Source: Aquiluna sp.
GTDB taxonomy: Bacteria; Actinomycetota; Actinomycetes; Actinomycetales; Microbacteriaceae
Assembly (NCBI GenBank): GCA_028822985.1
Contig: JAPKCK010000002.1
Span: 1-64,000, forward strand
Direction of reading: 5' to 3'
DNA length: 64,000 nucleotides
Within the stretch, counting starts at the first letter, position 1, and every line of letters begins with the position of its first letter. The position numbers were made by a program, and so were the translations under genes. The notes under the pieces are model-generated. The model searched no databases. It had not been told where the DNA came from and was given only the letters and a program-made list of their open reading frames with translations. Shown one piece after another: positions 16,773 through 26,646 of this stretch.

Positions 16773-17843
16773 TTAGTCAAGCAGTAAGGCTAGCTCGCCA
16801 AGTAACTTTGTGGTCTCTGCCTCAGTACCAGCCGTGACTCGAAGACAACCCGCAATTCCGATGTCCCTCACAATGATTCCCTTGGACAGCAGTCCGTCGA
16901 AAATCATCTGAGTGTCATCGAATCCTTCAATCAAGACGAAGTTTGCATCCGATGGCAAAGGCCTAAGGCCCATCTTTAGGACGCCGACCATAATTCGATC
17001 GCGCTGAACTTTTATCTGCTGGACGTTAGCCAGAAGCTGTCCGCTCGTCTCCAGAGCCGCCATGGCCGCCGCTTGCGTTAGCGCCGACAGGTGATAGGGC
17101 AACCTAACAATGCGCATTGCATCAACCACGGCGGCATCGGCAGCCATGTAGCCAACCCTTGCCCCGGCAAAAGCAAATGCCTTACTCATGGTCCGGCTGA
17201 TTACCAGCCGTGGTCGTCCAGGCAGTAAAGATAGGGCACTCGGAGAGTTTGCAAACTCCTGATAGGCCTCATCAACTAGAAGCATTCCTTCGAAACTGTC
17301 GTATGCCGCCTCAATCACCTCCAGCGATGTGCCGGTTCCGGTTGGGTTATTAGGCGAACACAGAATAACTATTTGCGGCTGCGCTTTTAGGATTTCCTGA
17401 CGAACGTAATCTTCTGTCAGAGAATAGTCACCCAATCGAGGGAGCAACTGGTAGTCAGTCATGGTCGTTCTGGCGATGTTCAAGTACATAGAGTAAGTCG
17501 GACCGAAACTTATTGCTTTTACATCCGGACCGCCAAAGACCTGAAAAAACTGCTGCAAAATTTCATTTGAACCGTTTGCGGCCCAGATCTGCTCCGCCGC
17601 CAAGTTCCCACCCAAAAATTCCGCCAGCATTCGACGGAGCTCAATGAACTCACGATCTGGATACCTGTTAAGTGTTAGTGCCGCCTCCGCAGTTCGCTGA
17701 ACTATTTTCAGCGCGACCTCTTCGGGTATCCCAAAGGTGTTCTCATTTACATTAAGTCTGATTGGTACGTCAATTTGAGGCGCACCATATGGCAACTGTC
17801 CGACCAAGTCGCGTCGTATTGGCAGATCATCGAGGTTAGTCAC
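16773..17843 (-). CDS. hisC: Histidinol-phosphate aminotransferase
   Basis: PLP-dependent class I/II aminotransferase acting on imidazole acetol phosphate. Visible are LNVNENTFG at the N terminus, SPNNPTGT (163-170), and the PLP lysine Lys221 in SRTMSKAFAFAG. First gene of the his unit. The GTG start has no Shine-Dalgarno sequence; instead a TACTCT hexamer ends exactly six bases before it, indicating a leaderless mRNA. Activity toward aromatic amino acids is a possible alternative for this family. Confidence 0.93.
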   Translation of the reverse strand: MTNLDDLPIRRDLVGQLPYGAPQIDVPIRLNVNENTFGIPEEVALKIVQRTAEAALTLNRYPDREFIELRRMLAEFLGGNLAAEQIWAANGSNEILQQFFQVFGGPDVKAISFGPTYSMYLNIARTTMTDYQLLPRLGDYSLTEDYVRQEILKAQPQIVILCSPNNPTGTGTSLEVIEAAYDSFEGMLLVDEAYQEFANSPSALSLLPGRPRLVISRTMSKAFAFAGARVGYMAADAAVVDAMRIVRLPYHLSALTQAAAMAALETSGQLLANVQQIKVQRDRIMVGVLKMGLRPLPSDANFVLIEGFDDTQMIFDGLLSKGIIVRDIGIAGCLRVTAGTEAETTKLLGELALLLD

Positions 17844-17849
17844 CCCTTA

Positions 17850-17855
17850 AGAGTA
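17850..17855 (-). promoter_or_regulatory. -10 element of hisC (leaderless)
   Basis: Minus strand TACTCT, then six bases, then the hisC GTG at 17843, so transcription should start at or next to the start codon. No convincing -35 is visible. Confidence 0.5.
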
Positions 17856-17880
17856 GCGAATCAGTTGGAACAAGAGCGAC

Positions 17881-18174
17881 TCAAGGAAGAGCTATTTGCT
17901 GACCGGGAGTCAATTCAACAGTTTCAAGCGCATTCAACATGACGACTCGGGCAATCCAGTCTCTCGGGTCTTGAGATGAGGCGTATTTGTCCGCCAGCTC
18001 CCAAAGCGAGTCACCCGACTGCACCGTTACGAATTCGAGTGCTACGCCCGGGGTGCTTCCAGCGAAGGAACCACTAATCCCCAAGATGCTGATTGCAAAA
18101 CTGAGAGCGAGAACTACAACTGCGCGAATCAAACGCCTCGGGTTTGTAAGCCGGTAGTTTCCAAGAACTAACAT
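17881..18174 (-). CDS. LysM-domain membrane protein, probable SOS-induced division/cell-wall protein
   Basis: A 97-residue protein with one transmembrane or signal segment (about 18-37) followed by a LysM peptidoglycan-binding domain (about 48-96: VTVQSGDSLWELADKYA ... LTPGQQIALP). LysM proteins divergent from lexA are a recurring SOS arrangement: YneA in Bacillus, Rv2719c in Mycobacterium and DivS in Corynebacterium delay division after DNA damage. The same role is inferred from context. The promoter overlaps a LexA box, and GAAGGG lies 8 bases before the ATG. No catalytic domain is present, so hydrolase activity is unlikely. Confidence 0.85.
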   Translation of the reverse strand: MLVLGNYRLTNPRRLIRAVVVLALSFAISILGISGSFAGSTPGVALEFVTVQSGDSLWELADKYASSQDPRDWIARVVMLNALETVELTPGQQIALP

Positions 18175-18191
18175 GTTGTGTCCCTTCTGCT

Positions 18192-18218
18192 CGAATACTT
18201 GTTTCGAACACTTGTTCT
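18192..18218. promoter_or_regulatory. Tandem LexA (SOS) boxes before the LysM gene
   Basis: CGAACACTTGTTCT at 18205-18218 matches nine of ten defined positions of the Gram-positive SOS box CGAAC-N4-GTTCG. An adjoining, one-base-longer imperfect copy, CGAATACTTGTTTCG, lies at 18192-18206, sharing bases with it. Both lie across the predicted start of the LysM transcript, where bound LexA would block RNA polymerase. Confidence 0.75.
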
Positions 18219-18219
18219 A

Positions 18220-18247
18220 AGTTTATGCGACCTATTCAAAAAAGCAA
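18220..18247 (-). promoter_or_regulatory. Promoter of the LysM gene
   Basis: Minus strand: TTGCTT (18247-18242), 16-base spacer, TAAACT (18225-18220); predicted start near 18213, inside the LexA box at 18205-18218. Confidence 0.5.
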
Positions 18248-18299
18248 GTGCATTTGCCTGAATATTTGTAGCTTTTTCGAAAATGTGTTTGGTATTTGC

Positions 18300-18321
18300 T
18301 ATAAATACGAATACAGTTTCG
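18300..18321 (+). promoter_or_regulatory. lexA -10 element and overlapping LexA box
   Basis: TATAAA at 18300-18305 is a good -10. Directly after it, at 18308-18321, CGAATACAGTTTCG has the CGAA/TTCG arms with the same spacing as the box upstream of recA. It would sit on the lexA transcription start and gives LexA autoregulation. A further CGAA-containing element near 18278 is too weak to count. Confidence 0.6.
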
Positions 18322-18370
18322 ATAAAGGTAGTAAACAGCTACCCACAGACATTTTGCATAAGGGGCACGC

Positions 18371-18991
18371 ATGGACACCTCAAACTTGACCAATGTTCAG
18401 CAAAGAATTCTCAACGTAATAGCCGAATCGATGGCTGGCCGGAATTACGCGCCGTCGATGAGGGAGATAGGCGAGTCTGTAGGTCTGTCCTCAACCGCTA
18501 GCGTCTCTCATCAGCTGAATAAACTTGAGCTTCTCGGTTTCATAAGCCGTGACCCAAGACGCCCCCGGACAATCGACCTCCTAGGTCTCGAGCCAGCCGG
18601 GGAGATAATTCACCCTGATGCCGCAATGGTCCCTCTCGTCGGCCGCATTGCAGCCGGTGGCCCCATTACCGCAGAGCAAAACGTTGAAGATGTCTTCGCC
18701 CTCCCCCGACAGCTTGTTGGCCAAGGCGATCTGTTTTTGCTAAAGGTTGTCGGAGAATCAATGATCGACGCCGCTATTTGTGATGGCGACTGGGTAGTAG
18801 TTCGCCAACAGCAGACCGCTGAGAACGGTGACATTGTCGCCGCCATGTTGGAAGAAGAAGCGACAGTTAAGATGTTTAAACAACGAGACGGAAACACCTG
18901 GTTGCTTCCGAGAAACTCAGCATTTGAACCAATCCCTGGAGAGCATGCCGTGATTCTCGGAAAGGTCGTTGCGGTTCTTAGGGCCGTTTAG
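18371..18991 (+). CDS. lexA: LexA repressor
   Basis: SOS-response repressor and self-cleaving serine protease. An N-terminal winged helix (1-70; [23 protein letters not shown]) binds SOS boxes; the cleavage site is Ala95-Gly96 in GRIAAGGP, and the catalytic pair is Ser130 (GESM) and Lys167 (EATVKMF). At 206 residues it is normal length. AAGGGG precedes the ATG. The last 14 bases overlap the 3' end of the convergent hflX. LexA boxes are present at its own promoter and before the LysM gene and recA. Confidence 0.97.
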   Translation: MDTSNLTNVQQRILNVIAESMAGRNYAPSMREIGESVGLSSTASVSHQLNKLELLGFISRDPRRPRTIDLLGLEPAGEIIHPDAAMVPLVGRIAAGGPITAEQNVEDVFALPRQLVGQGDLFLLKVVGESMIDAAICDGDWVVVRQQQTAENGDIVAAMLEEEATVKMFKQRDGNTWLLPRNSAFEPIPGEHAVILGKVVAVLRAV

Positions 18992-20411
18992 TTAAGCGCG
19001 ACAATTCTGCTGCTAGGTCTTCGCGAACCAATGCTTTGATCTTCGTACCACCTTCTACGTATTCAATCGTCTGCACTTTTCCGGCCATGTGAATTTTTGA
19101 AACTAAATCTCCGCGGTCATAAGGAATCAAGCCCTCAAACAAAACCTCGGGTAGGGGGAGCGAGGATGCAATTGCTGCCTCAAGTTCGGCAATCCCCATT
19201 CCGGTTCTCGCAGAAACTAAAAATGCCCCTGGGCAAATACCCCGCAGCCTGATGTGCTCCTCTTCGGAAACCAAATCGGCCTTATTGAATACGATCAGCT
19301 CTTCGATTGCGGAAGCGTCGACCTCGGCTACCACCAGGCGAACGGTCTGGATCTGTCCAAGCGGATCCGGGTCGGTCGCGTCCACAACGTGGACAATCAA
19401 ATCTGCACCTGCAATCTCTTCGAGAGTGGACCTGAAGGCCTCAACCAGCTGGTGAGGCAACGAGCGCACAAAGCCAACCGTGTCCGCGAGCGTATAACCT
19501 CTTCCGTCCGGGGTCTCGTGCCTTCTTATTGTTGGGTCGAGAGTCGCAAAAAGTGCGTTCTCAACCAGAACTCCGGCCTTGGTGAGCCTGTTGAGCAAGG
19601 ATGACTTTCCTGCGTTGGTGTAGCCCGCAATCGCCACCTGAGGAACTCTGGCTTTCTCTCGCTTGAGCCGTTTGGTGTCCCGCGCGCTTTTCATTAACGT
19701 GATTTCACGGCGCAGCTTGGCCATTTTGGTATTGATGCGTCTTCTATCTAGCTCGATCTTGGTTTCACCGGGTCCGCGTGATCCAATTCCGACACCGCCG
19801 GCAGCCTGACCTCCGGCCTGCCTCGACATCGAATCGCCCCATCCACGCAATCTCGGAAGTAGATACTCAAGCTGAGCAAGTTCGACTTGAGCTTTTCCCT
19901 CTTTGCTCTTGGCGTGCTGGGCAAAAATATCCAGAATGATGGCAGTCCTGTCGACGACTTTTACCTTGACTATGTCCTCAAGGGTTCTGCGCTGTGAGGG
20001 TGCAAGCTCGGTGTCCGCTATCACAGTGTCCGCGCCGACTTCCTTGACTAATTCCCTTAGCTCTTCTGCCTTTCCTTTTCCGAAGTAACTCGCGGGGTCG
20101 GGTTTTGCACGCCGCTGAAGAAGTCCGTCGAGCACTTCGGCTCCCGCCGTCTCGGCAAGGGCAGCAAGTTCGCGAAGCGAGTTTTCGGCACCGGTCAGAG
20201 TGCCAGTCCCCCAAACGCCAATTAGGACCACCCTTTCAAGGCGGAGTTGACGGTACTCGACCTCTGTTATATCTTCAAGCTCGGTCGAAAGCCCGGGGAC
20301 TCTTCTGAGCGATGCCCGCTCTTCCAGCTCAAGCTGGTCGCCGTCATACTCGGACGCCGGCGCGAGGGAGCCGCGGCGTAAAATTCGGTCGATAGTAGAT
20401 TCTGGTTCCAT
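18978..20411 (-). CDS. hflX: GTPase HflX
   Basis: Ribosome-associated GTPase that splits stalled 70S ribosomes under stress. N-terminal HflX domain (about 60-240) includes [20 protein letters not shown]; the G domain has G1 GYTNAGKS at 263-270, the DTVGF G3 motif and NKAD G4. At 477 residues it is normal for the family. The gene lies back to back with a methyltransferase gene, with only 36 bases between their starts, and its 3' end overlaps lexA by 14 bases. A TAGTCT hexamer nine bases before the ATG suggests a very short leader. Confidence 0.95.
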   Translation of the reverse strand: MEPESTIDRILRRGSLAPASEYDGDQLELEERASLRRVPGLSTELEDITEVEYRQLRLERVVLIGVWGTGTLTGAENSLRELAALAETAGAEVLDGLLQRRAKPDPASYFGKGKAEELRELVKEVGADTVIADTELAPSQRRTLEDIVKVKVVDRTAIILDIFAQHAKSKEGKAQVELAQLEYLLPRLRGWGDSMSRQAGGQAAGGVGIGSRGPGETKIELDRRRINTKMAKLRREITLMKSARDTKRLKREKARVPQVAIAGYTNAGKSSLLNRLTKAGVLVENALFATLDPTIRRHETPDGRGYTLADTVGFVRSLPHQLVEAFRSTLEEIAGADLIVHVVDATDPDPLGQIQTVRLVVAEVDASAIEELIVFNKADLVSEEEHIRLRGICPGAFLVSARTGMGIAELEAAIASSLPLPEVLFEGLIPYDRGDLVSKIHMAGKVQTIEYVEGGTKIKALVREDLAAELSRLTKRP

Positions 20412-20435
20412 TGTTGTTTAAGACTAAGCCTGTAT

Positions 20436-20441
20436 TAGATT
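20436..20441 (+). promoter_or_regulatory. -10 element of the 20448 methyltransferase (leaderless)
   Basis: TAGATT, six bases, then ATG at 20448; no Shine-Dalgarno sequence. The 36-base gap to hflX must hold both divergent promoters. Confidence 0.5.
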
Positions 20442-20447
20442 TGTCGT

Positions 20448-21071
20448 ATGCAGATGGAGCACTATTTCAGCTCAGAGCCGACAACGAAGAAAATTGAAAC
20501 CGAGGTTTCATTCGAAGTTGATGGTGTCAGATTTGACATGGCTGCCGCAAGCGGGACTTTTAGCTCAACAAAACTAGACGCTGGCACAAAGGTACTTTTA
20601 TCTAATACCGCCATGCTGCCAAAGGATGGGAATGTTCTTGATCTTGGCTGCGGCTGGGGACCAATCGGTATCGTAATAGCTGCCCTCCACCCAGCCTCTA
20701 AGGTTCACGCCGTAGATATAAACCAGCGGAGCATTGAACAAACTAGAGCTAATGCCGATCGAATTGGGCTTCCAAATCTCAGCATTTGTCTTGCAGAGGA
20801 CCTGCCCTCGGACTTGAAATTCGACGCAATCTGGTCGAACCCACCGATTCGAATTGGTAAAGTCGCGCTGCACGAATTGCTAAGGGCATACATTCCTCGC
20901 CTCGGGGATGGAGGAAGGGCCGTTTTTGTGGTTCAGAAGAATCTGGGCGCTGATTCACTCATTCGATGGCTAGCCGAGGAGTACCCGAGTCATAGCGTTT
21001 CAAGAATTGGAACAGCGAAGACCTACCGAATTATCGAAGTGGCTAATCCTGCCAAGTCCCAGAATAAGTAA
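20448..21071 (+). CDS. RsmC/YbxB-like class I SAM-dependent methyltransferase
   Basis: A 207-residue single-domain methyltransferase. Motif I DLGCGWG (65-71), an acidic loop AVDIN after strand 2, and the SNPPI motif (131-134), which marks N2-guanine methyltransferases such as RsmC and RlmG. An HYFSSEP opening resembles the YbxB type. The RNA target is inferred to be rRNA. The gene looks leaderless, and the last 29 bases overlap the 3' end of the convergent dapF. ATG at 20454 is an alternative start two codons in, but the promoter spacing favours 20448. Confidence 0.85.
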   Translation: MQMEHYFSSEPTTKKIETEVSFEVDGVRFDMAAASGTFSSTKLDAGTKVLLSNTAMLPKDGNVLDLGCGWGPIGIVIAALHPASKVHAVDINQRSIEQTRANADRIGLPNLSICLAEDLPSDLKFDAIWSNPPIRIGKVALHELLRAYIPRLGDGGRAVFVVQKNLGADSLIRWLAEEYPSHSVSRIGTAKTYRIIEVANPAKSQNK

Positions 21072-21912
21072 GCACAGCGGGACCACTTATTGAGACGTGT
21101 TCGCCATCCTCGGTTGGAAACATCCTGACGGCGACCTCTCCCCCGGGAACCTTGACTTTCCAGAAGTTTTGAGTACCCCCAGCCCAGTGGCGAATTGCAA
21201 TTGCTGACGCTGCTATGCCGGTGCCACAACTCATGGTCTCCCCCGAGCCACGTTCGTGGACCCTCATGGTTAGCCCTGCAACACCCTTTGTTATAAGAGG
21301 CTCATCCAGGACCACAAACTCGACGTTTGCCCCGTCTTCGGGCAGCGGCTCTAGTACGGGGGGCTTCGAGAGCTCCAGGCCTTGGAGCTCTTCGAGATCC
21401 GCAAGTGCAACCACCACATGAGGATTGCCAACATTCACAGAAAGACCGGGCCTAGAAACTTGAAGGCCTTGTGCGCTGACGAGCGTTTGGTCGTCTCCGA
21501 TTGAAAAAAGACCTAGGTCAACAGCAAACCCATTGACAGTTGCAGTCAAGTCCTTGATACCATCTCTAGTCGCGACCGGCAAAGTGCTACCGTCTGTTAG
21601 CGTCGCCAATCCATTTTCCAGCAAGTAGCGGGCAAAAACTCGAATGCCGTTTCCGCACATCTCTGCCCTAGAGCCGTCGGAGTTTCTATAGTCCATGAAC
21701 CAAATAGCTTCCGGCTCGTCATCCAGCAGGTCAGCCACCTCAGAATCCTTGGCGGTGGGCTTCACAATAATTAGACCGTCGGCACCGATACCAAAATGCC
21801 GGTCACACATTGCGGCAACTTGATCGGCACTTAGATCAATTTGTCCGGCTTTATCAAGCACGAGGATGAAATCGTTTCCCGTGCCGTGCCCTTTTGTGAA
21901 TTCGATTTTCAT
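21043..21912 (-). CDS. dapF: Diaminopimelate epimerase
   Basis: Converts LL- to meso-diaminopimelate for lysine and possibly cell-wall synthesis. The two catalytic cysteines are visible: Cys86 in EMCGNGIRVF and Cys229 in MSCGTGIAAS; the N terminus has GHGTGNDFI. At 289 residues it is normal. Its ATG overlaps the miaA TGA by 4 bases. dapA and dapB are also in this window but dapD/dapE or ddh are not. Confidence 0.96.
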   Translation of the reverse strand: MKIEFTKGHGTGNDFILVLDKAGQIDLSADQVAAMCDRHFGIGADGLIIVKPTAKDSEVADLLDDEPEAIWFMDYRNSDGSRAEMCGNGIRVFARYLLENGLATLTDGSTLPVATRDGIKDLTATVNGFAVDLGLFSIGDDQTLVSAQGLQVSRPGLSVNVGNPHVVVALADLEELQGLELSKPPVLEPLPEDGANVEFVVLDEPLITKGVAGLTMRVHERGSGETMSCGTGIAASAIAIRHWAGGTQNFWKVKVPGGEVAVRMFPTEDGEHVSISGPAVLTYSGTWQD

Positions 21913-22829
21913 GCCCCAAGCCTAATTCGCTCCAGAGCGGACTGCAGCAATTCTTGCGAGTCCGGCAACCAATGAGTGCGACGATCTCGCTTAAACCAGG
22001 ACATTTGTCGTCTCGCGTATCGGTTCGTTAACCGAATCGTGTCTTGAATTGCTTCAGCCTCATCTAGCTCACCAGAGATTTGCTGAAAAGCTTGTTGATA
22101 CCCGATAGCTGCAAGTGCGGTTTTGGATAGCGTCGCCTTACCCTCTAGAAGCCGTCCGGCCTCGTCAATTAGGCCCTGAGACCACATTTCGGCCACCCGA
22201 TCTGCAATACGGGGCTTTAGAACCTCTCTATCAACATCGATACCAATTGTCAGAGTGGGGACAAGGTGCTCGGGGTCCGGCAGCGTGGAGACAAATGGCC
22301 GTCCTGTTATCTGAATCACCTCTAGTGCTCTTATGACCTTGCGAACATTATTGCTGTGGATTTTCTTTCCAGACTCTGGATCTAGCGCCGCAAGCTGATT
22401 ATGCATTTCAAGGTTGCCGACAATCTCCGCCTGAGACTCGAGATGGTCCCGAATGTCCTTATCGGTTGGAGCAAAATCAAAATAATCAAGGGCTGCCGCC
22501 AGGTAGAACATGCTTCCGCCCACAAACACCGGCAACTTTCCTCGGGCTCTTATCTCATTGGCGGTGTCTATTGCAAGCTTGCTATATTCGGCCGCTGTCA
22601 TTTCCGCGCTTGGTTCGATCGCGTCTATCAAGTGATGCTCGATACCACGGCGCTGATTTTTGGGCAATTTTGCCGTACCGATGTCCATGCCTCTATAAAG
22701 CTGCATAGCATCCGCGTTGATAATTTCAGCCGCCTGTCCAGACGACTCCAGCGCTTCGACCAAAGATAATGCCAGCCCGGACTTGCCCGAGGCAGTAGGG
22801 CCGACGATAGCTAGGGCGCTAAACCCCAC
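21909..22829 (-). CDS. miaA: tRNA dimethylallyltransferase
   Basis: Transfers dimethylallyl to A37 of tRNAs reading UNN codons, giving i6A, the substrate of MiaB encoded just upstream. P-loop GPTASGKS at 10-17; the 306-residue length and the [10 protein letters not shown] and [11 protein letters not shown] segments are typical. The start is GTG, overlapping the miaB 3' end by 11 bases. Prenyl donor would come from the isoprenoid pathway, whose dxr and ispG genes are also in this window. Confidence 0.95.
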   Translation of the reverse strand: MGFSALAIVGPTASGKSGLALSLVEALESSGQAAEIINADAMQLYRGMDIGTAKLPKNQRRGIEHHLIDAIEPSAEMTAAEYSKLAIDTANEIRARGKLPVFVGGSMFYLAAALDYFDFAPTDKDIRDHLESQAEIVGNLEMHNQLAALDPESGKKIHSNNVRKVIRALEVIQITGRPFVSTLPDPEHLVPTLTIGIDVDREVLKPRIADRVAEMWSQGLIDEAGRLLEGKATLSKTALAAIGYQQAFQQISGELDEAEAIQDTIRLTNRYARRQMSWFKRDRRTHWLPDSQELLQSALERIRLGA

Positions 22830-24288
22830 TTTTTACTCTGATCGGTAACCCAAGTGAGACTTTGGACTCCCCGGGACCCGGCACTCCGCAGCTCTCGAGC
22901 TGACGACGGTCATAGGCGTCCCCACCGGCGGTTCTACGGACCTCGTAAAGCCCGCCAGGCGCATAATCTGCAACCAGGAAATATGGAGCCGCTCTGGTGA
23001 TTCTGAGCCTGACAGCATCACCAGGACGAGGAAAATCCTGCCCCTCTGGGACATCGAAGTGGACAAGTCTGTTGTCTTTTGCTCTTCCAGTTAGGCGATC
23101 GGTCTGAGAATCCTTGCGGCCTTCATTGGCTGAAGCCAGAACTTCAACCTCTGTCCCAACCAAGAGCTTATTTTCCTCCCAAGCAACTTCGTTGACGACT
23201 GCTAGAAGACGTTCGTATCTTTCTTGCACTACTTCCTTGGAAAGCTGATCGGGCATTTCGGCAGCTGGAGTCCCCGGCCGCTTCGAGTATTGATAAGTGA
23301 AACAGGCTGCAAACTTCGATTTTCTCACGACGTCTATGGTGTCTTGAAAGTCCTGCTCGGTCTCACCGGGAAAGCCAACAATTATGTCCGTTGTTATTGC
23401 GGCTTCCGGCATTACCGCGCGAACGCGATCGAGAATCCCTAGATACTTTGACGCACGGTAGCTGCGCTTCATGTCCTTCAGAACCTTGTCTGACCCAGAC
23501 TGCATCGGCATGTGAAGCTGGGGCATAACGTTCGGGGTTTCGGCCATGGCGGCAATCACGTCGTCAGTGAATGAAGCCGGATGAGGAGATGTGAATCTGA
23601 GCCGCTCAAGCCCCTTAATTTCACCACATGCCCTCAGTAACTTGGCAAATGCACCACGATCGCCGAACTCAACACCGTATGCATTGACGTTTTGGCCCAA
23701 CAGGGTAACTTCGATTGCCCCATCAGCAACAAGTGCTTCGACTTCGGCCAGAATCTCCCCGGGTCGGCGATCTTTCTCCTTGCCCCTCAGGGTTGGAACT
23801 ATGCAGAAGGTACAGGTGTTGTTGCAACCCACCGAAATCGACACCCAACCGCTAAAGGGGCTCTCACGCTTGGTTGGAAGCGTCGATGGGAAAACCTCTA
23901 AGGATTCCAGGATTTCAATTTGAGCTTCAGCGTTGTGCCTCGCACGCTCGAGAAGAACGGGTAGAGAGCCCATGTTGTGTGTTCCGAACACCACATCTAC
24001 CCAAGGGGCCCGCTGCAAGATAATGTCCTGGTCCTTCTGCGCCAAACAGCCGCCGACAGCAATTTGAAGATTTGGGTTGGCCTCTTTTTTTGGGAGCAAC
24101 ATTCCGAGCGTCCCATACAACTTGTTGTCCGCGTTCTCACGAACAGCACAAGTATTAAAAACCACCACGTCAGGGTCTGTGCCCTTGCTTTGCTCATAGC
24201 CGGCTGAATCAAGCAGTCCTGAGATCCGCTCAGAGTCGTGGACGTTCATTTGGCACCCAAAGGTGCGGACTTCGTAGGTAAGTGACAT
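22819..24288 (-). CDS. miaB: tRNA-2-methylthio-N6-dimethylallyladenosine synthase
   Basis: Radical-SAM methylthiotransferase converting i6A37 to ms2i6A37. The N-terminal domain supplies three cluster cysteines (Cys12 in TFGCQMN, Cys47, Cys81); the radical-SAM cysteines are 155, 159 and 162 in [10 protein letters not shown]; a TRAM RNA-binding domain ends the protein. 489 residues, normal. Paired with miaA downstream; follows recX by 13 bases in the recA-recX-miaB-miaA-dapF series common to actinobacteria. Confidence 0.96.
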   Translation of the reverse strand: MSLTYEVRTFGCQMNVHDSERISGLLDSAGYEQSKGTDPDVVVFNTCAVRENADNKLYGTLGMLLPKKEANPNLQIAVGGCLAQKDQDIILQRAPWVDVVFGTHNMGSLPVLLERARHNAEAQIEILESLEVFPSTLPTKRESPFSGWVSISVGCNNTCTFCIVPTLRGKEKDRRPGEILAEVEALVADGAIEVTLLGQNVNAYGVEFGDRGAFAKLLRACGEIKGLERLRFTSPHPASFTDDVIAAMAETPNVMPQLHMPMQSGSDKVLKDMKRSYRASKYLGILDRVRAVMPEAAITTDIIVGFPGETEQDFQDTIDVVRKSKFAACFTYQYSKRPGTPAAEMPDQLSKEVVQERYERLLAVVNEVAWEENKLLVGTEVEVLASANEGRKDSQTDRLTGRAKDNRLVHFDVPEGQDFPRPGDAVRLRITRAAPYFLVADYAPGGLYEVRRTAGGDAYDRRQLESCGVPGPGESKVSLGLPIRVKSGV

Positions 24289-24301
24289 GACAACCTTGAT
24301 T

Positions 24302-24784
24302 TTAGTCGTCTGACCTAATTTCGCGAAGCGCGGTGGAAACCATTGACGAACTGAAGCCTCTCCGCATCAAAAACCCGGAGACTCTCCTGTACCTAGTATC
24401 CGGCTCTAAATCCCTGAGTCGATCCCAGCGGGCTTTGCCCAATTCCAGAACCAGCTTCTCTTCATCTTCTCTGGTTATCCCGGAAACGGCCTCTTCAACG
24501 ACTGATCTATCGACACCTTTTTGCTGCAATTCTCTTCCGATGATCCTCGAGGATTTACCTTTTTCCACTCTGGAGCGAACGTAAGCAGCAGCAAAAACAG
24601 CGTCGTCTATCAATTGGACCTCTTCGAAGCGATCGAGCAGAGGTTTTGCTATTTCCACTGGAATCTCGCGCTTTTCCAAAATTTGAGCCAACTGCCACTT
24701 AGTCTTCATGCTCCGAGAAAGCTGGAAAAGCAACACGTTTCGCGCTCGCTTTTCCAGCTTTTCGTCAGACTTTATGTCAGGCAT
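24302..24784 (-). CDS. recX: Regulatory protein RecX
   Basis: Small (160 residues) helical-repeat protein that binds RecA filaments and limits recombinase activity. Family pattern seen: [35 protein letters not shown] and GRELQQKGV. Directly downstream of recA, overlapping its stop by 8 bases, so made from the same SOS-controlled transcript. Confidence 0.93.
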   Translation of the reverse strand: MPDIKSDEKLEKRARNVLLFQLSRSMKTKWQLAQILEKREIPVEIAKPLLDRFEEVQLIDDAVFAAAYVRSRVEKGKSSRIIGRELQQKGVDRSVVEEAVSGITREDEEKLVLELGKARWDRLRDLEPDTRYRRVSGFLMRRGFSSSMVSTALREIRSDD

Positions 24785-25865
24785 TGTTTGCGGCCTTAGC
24801 GACCGGCTTGGTGTCCTTTATTACGTCCGCAATTTCTTCAACCGGTAGGTCAGCGACAGGGCGAGGAACTCCTACGCCCAACTTGACTTTGATTTTCTGT
24901 TCAATAGTGGCTGCGATCTCTGGATTTTCCTTCAAGAACTTGCGCGAATTTTCTTTTCCTTGACCCAGCTGTTCGCCGTCGAAGGTGTACCAGGCTCCCG
25001 ACTTATTGACAATGTCCTGCTCGACTCCGAAGTCAATCAAACTGCCCTCGCGAGAGATGCCCTCACCAAAGATGATGTCGAACTCTGCCTGCTTGAAAGG
25101 GGATGCGAGCTTGTTCTTTACGACCTTCACTCTTGAGCGGTTACCTACTGCGTTGTTCTGCCCGTCCTTCAGGGTTTCAATTCGACGAATGTCCAATCGA
25201 ACTGAGGCGTAGAACTTCAATGCCTTTCCACCAGAAGTAGTTTCTGGGGATCCAAAGAAAACACCAATTTTTTCACGAAGCTGGTTAATAAAGATTGCTG
25301 TGGTGTCCGTATTGCTGATTGCTCCGGTTAGCTTTCGTAGCGCCTGAGACATCAAGCGAGCCTGAAGTCCCACATGGGTGTCGCCCATTTCGCCCTCAAT
25401 TTCAGCACGAGGTACAAGTGCTGCGACCGAGTCAATAACGATAACGTCAATTGAGCCGGATCGAATCAGCATGTCCGTGATCTCGAGTGCCTGCTCTCCG
25501 GTGTCAGGCTGGCTAACCAAAAGGGCGTCAATGTCTACGCCCAGCTTGGCAGCGTAGATGGGGTCAAGAGCGTGCTCCGCATCGATAAATGCAGCTGTAC
25601 CGCCGGCCTTCTGGGCGCTAGCGATAGCGTGCAAGGCAATTGTTGTCTTACCTGAGGCCTCCGGTCCATAGACCTCTACGATTCGACCTCTCGGAAGTCC
25701 TCCGATTCCCAGTGCGACGTCCAACGCAATTGAGCCGGTTGAAATTGATGCTATCGGCGCACGTTCTTCGGATCCCAACCGCATAACTGACCCTTTGCCA
25801 AATTGGCGATCAATCTGCGCCAAGGCGGTGTCTAGGGCTTTTTCTCTATCTGATGCACTTGGCAT
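24777..25865 (-). CDS. recA: Recombinase RecA
   Basis: DNA strand-exchange ATPase and co-protease for LexA cleavage. Walker A GPEASGKT at 67-74, Walker [11 protein letters not shown], and the DNA-binding loops with [22 protein letters not shown]. 362 residues ending in an Ala/Lys-rich tail; no intein. AGAGG precedes the ATG. An SOS box lies about 130 bases upstream at 25997-26010. Confidence 0.98.
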   Translation of the reverse strand: MPSASDREKALDTALAQIDRQFGKGSVMRLGSEERAPIASISTGSIALDVALGIGGLPRGRIVEVYGPEASGKTTIALHAIASAQKAGGTAAFIDAEHALDPIYAAKLGVDIDALLVSQPDTGEQALEITDMLIRSGSIDVIVIDSVAALVPRAEIEGEMGDTHVGLQARLMSQALRKLTGAISNTDTTAIFINQLREKIGVFFGSPETTSGGKALKFYASVRLDIRRIETLKDGQNNAVGNRSRVKVVKNKLASPFKQAEFDIIFGEGISREGSLIDFGVEQDIVNKSGAWYTFDGEQLGQGKENSRKFLKENPEIAATIEQKIKVKLGVGVPRPVADLPVEEIADVIKDTKPVAKAANNA

Positions 25866-25996
25866 TACAACCTCTTTCCGACGCCTGGCGCCTTGTATGT
25901 AACGAAGCTACGCTCCATCTAAGACATTTTGCAGAAGCAGCAAGAAAGCTCTTGGTAAGTCCTGGAATCTCTTAGCTGTTAGTAACAATAGGCGTT

Positions 25997-26010
25997 CGAA
26001 CAAAATTTCG
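25997..26010. promoter_or_regulatory. LexA (SOS) box upstream of recA
   Basis: CGAACAAAATTTCG matches nine of the ten defined positions of CGAAC-N4-GTTCG. It lies just after the DUF3046 stop, 132 bases upstream of recA, consistent with a separate damage-inducible recA promoter. The rest of the 25866-25996 gap holds the recA leader; no clear -10 could be chosen. Confidence 0.65.
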
Positions 26011-26015
26011 AATGA

Positions 26016-26246
26016 TTAGTTTTCGGCGTGTTGCTTTGTCCTAGGTTTACCGTGCCAACGTTCCTTGGGAACGCCGAGGTGGGAACAAAGAGCAAGCCAG
26101 ACTTCCTTGGGGTCGTCACCGGTCTTGAGAAGCTCTAACGGAGTCTTATCTGACTTATCCGTGAGTCTTGTGTCCGCCAAGATTACTGCGGCGAAGCTAG
26201 GTCCAAACTCCTCGTCGACCAGTTGCCGGAACTGACTCAGCTTCAC
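26016..26246 (-). CDS. DUF3046 family protein
   Basis: A 76-residue protein of unknown function always found near recA in actinobacteria. Recognisable: MKLSQFRQLVDEEFG, then LADTRLTDKSDKTPLELL and the C-terminal WLALCSHLGVPKERWHG. Start is GTG, sharing a base with the clgR TAG stop, so translation is coupled. Confidence 0.85.
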   Translation of the reverse strand: MKLSQFRQLVDEEFGPSFAAVILADTRLTDKSDKTPLELLKTGDDPKEVWLALCSHLGVPKERWHGKPRTKQHAEN

Positions 26247-26560
26247 TAGTGAGAGTAAAGCTCTGCTTCGGTTACAAAAGCATCTGGAACGGTGTCCGGA
26301 ATGTAAGTCTTTTCAGCGTAAACGCCTTCGACAATTGCCAGACGGTCAGAAACTTCGCGCAGCAGCTGTGCCAGTGGCACTTCCAGCGCCTCTGTGACAG
26401 AGGCAAGAATCTCAGAAGAAGCTTCTTTTTGACCGCGCTCGACCTCTGAGAGATAACCGAGGGCAACAGAAGCCTTGGCAGCCACTTGCCTAAGTGTCTG
26501 ACCTTGTTCTAGGCGGTGATTGCGAAGCACGTCGCCAATTTCTTGTCTAAGCAGAACCAA
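26246..26560 (-). CDS. clgR: XRE-family transcriptional regulator, ClgR-like
   Basis: A 104-residue helix-turn-helix protein: the HTH spans about 8-63 (LRQVAAKASVALGYLSEVERGQKEAS), followed by a short tail. Position before DUF3046 and recA, and the sequence, match ClgR, the actinobacterial activator of clp protease and DNA-repair genes. The ending is not the Ala-Ala degron typical of some ClgR proteins. Start is TTG with GGAGG five bases before it. A candidate -10 TAGATT is at 26584-26579, and a small ATAC-N5-GTAT repeat near 26606 could be an operator. Confidence 0.85.
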   Translation of the reverse strand: MVLLRQEIGDVLRNHRLEQGQTLRQVAAKASVALGYLSEVERGQKEASSEILASVTEALEVPLAQLLREVSDRLAIVEGVYAEKTYIPDTVPDAFVTEAELYSH

Positions 26561-26646
26561 AGTTTCCTCCTGGCCAATAATCTATCGGCTTCTTTTCATA
26601 AAAATACCCAAAGTATCTGAATGTTTCCTGTTTAATAACCAACCAC

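Noticed and set aside
18278-18291. A further LexA box, CGAAAATGTGTTTG
   Set aside because: It lacks the second conserved arm; only CGAA matches.
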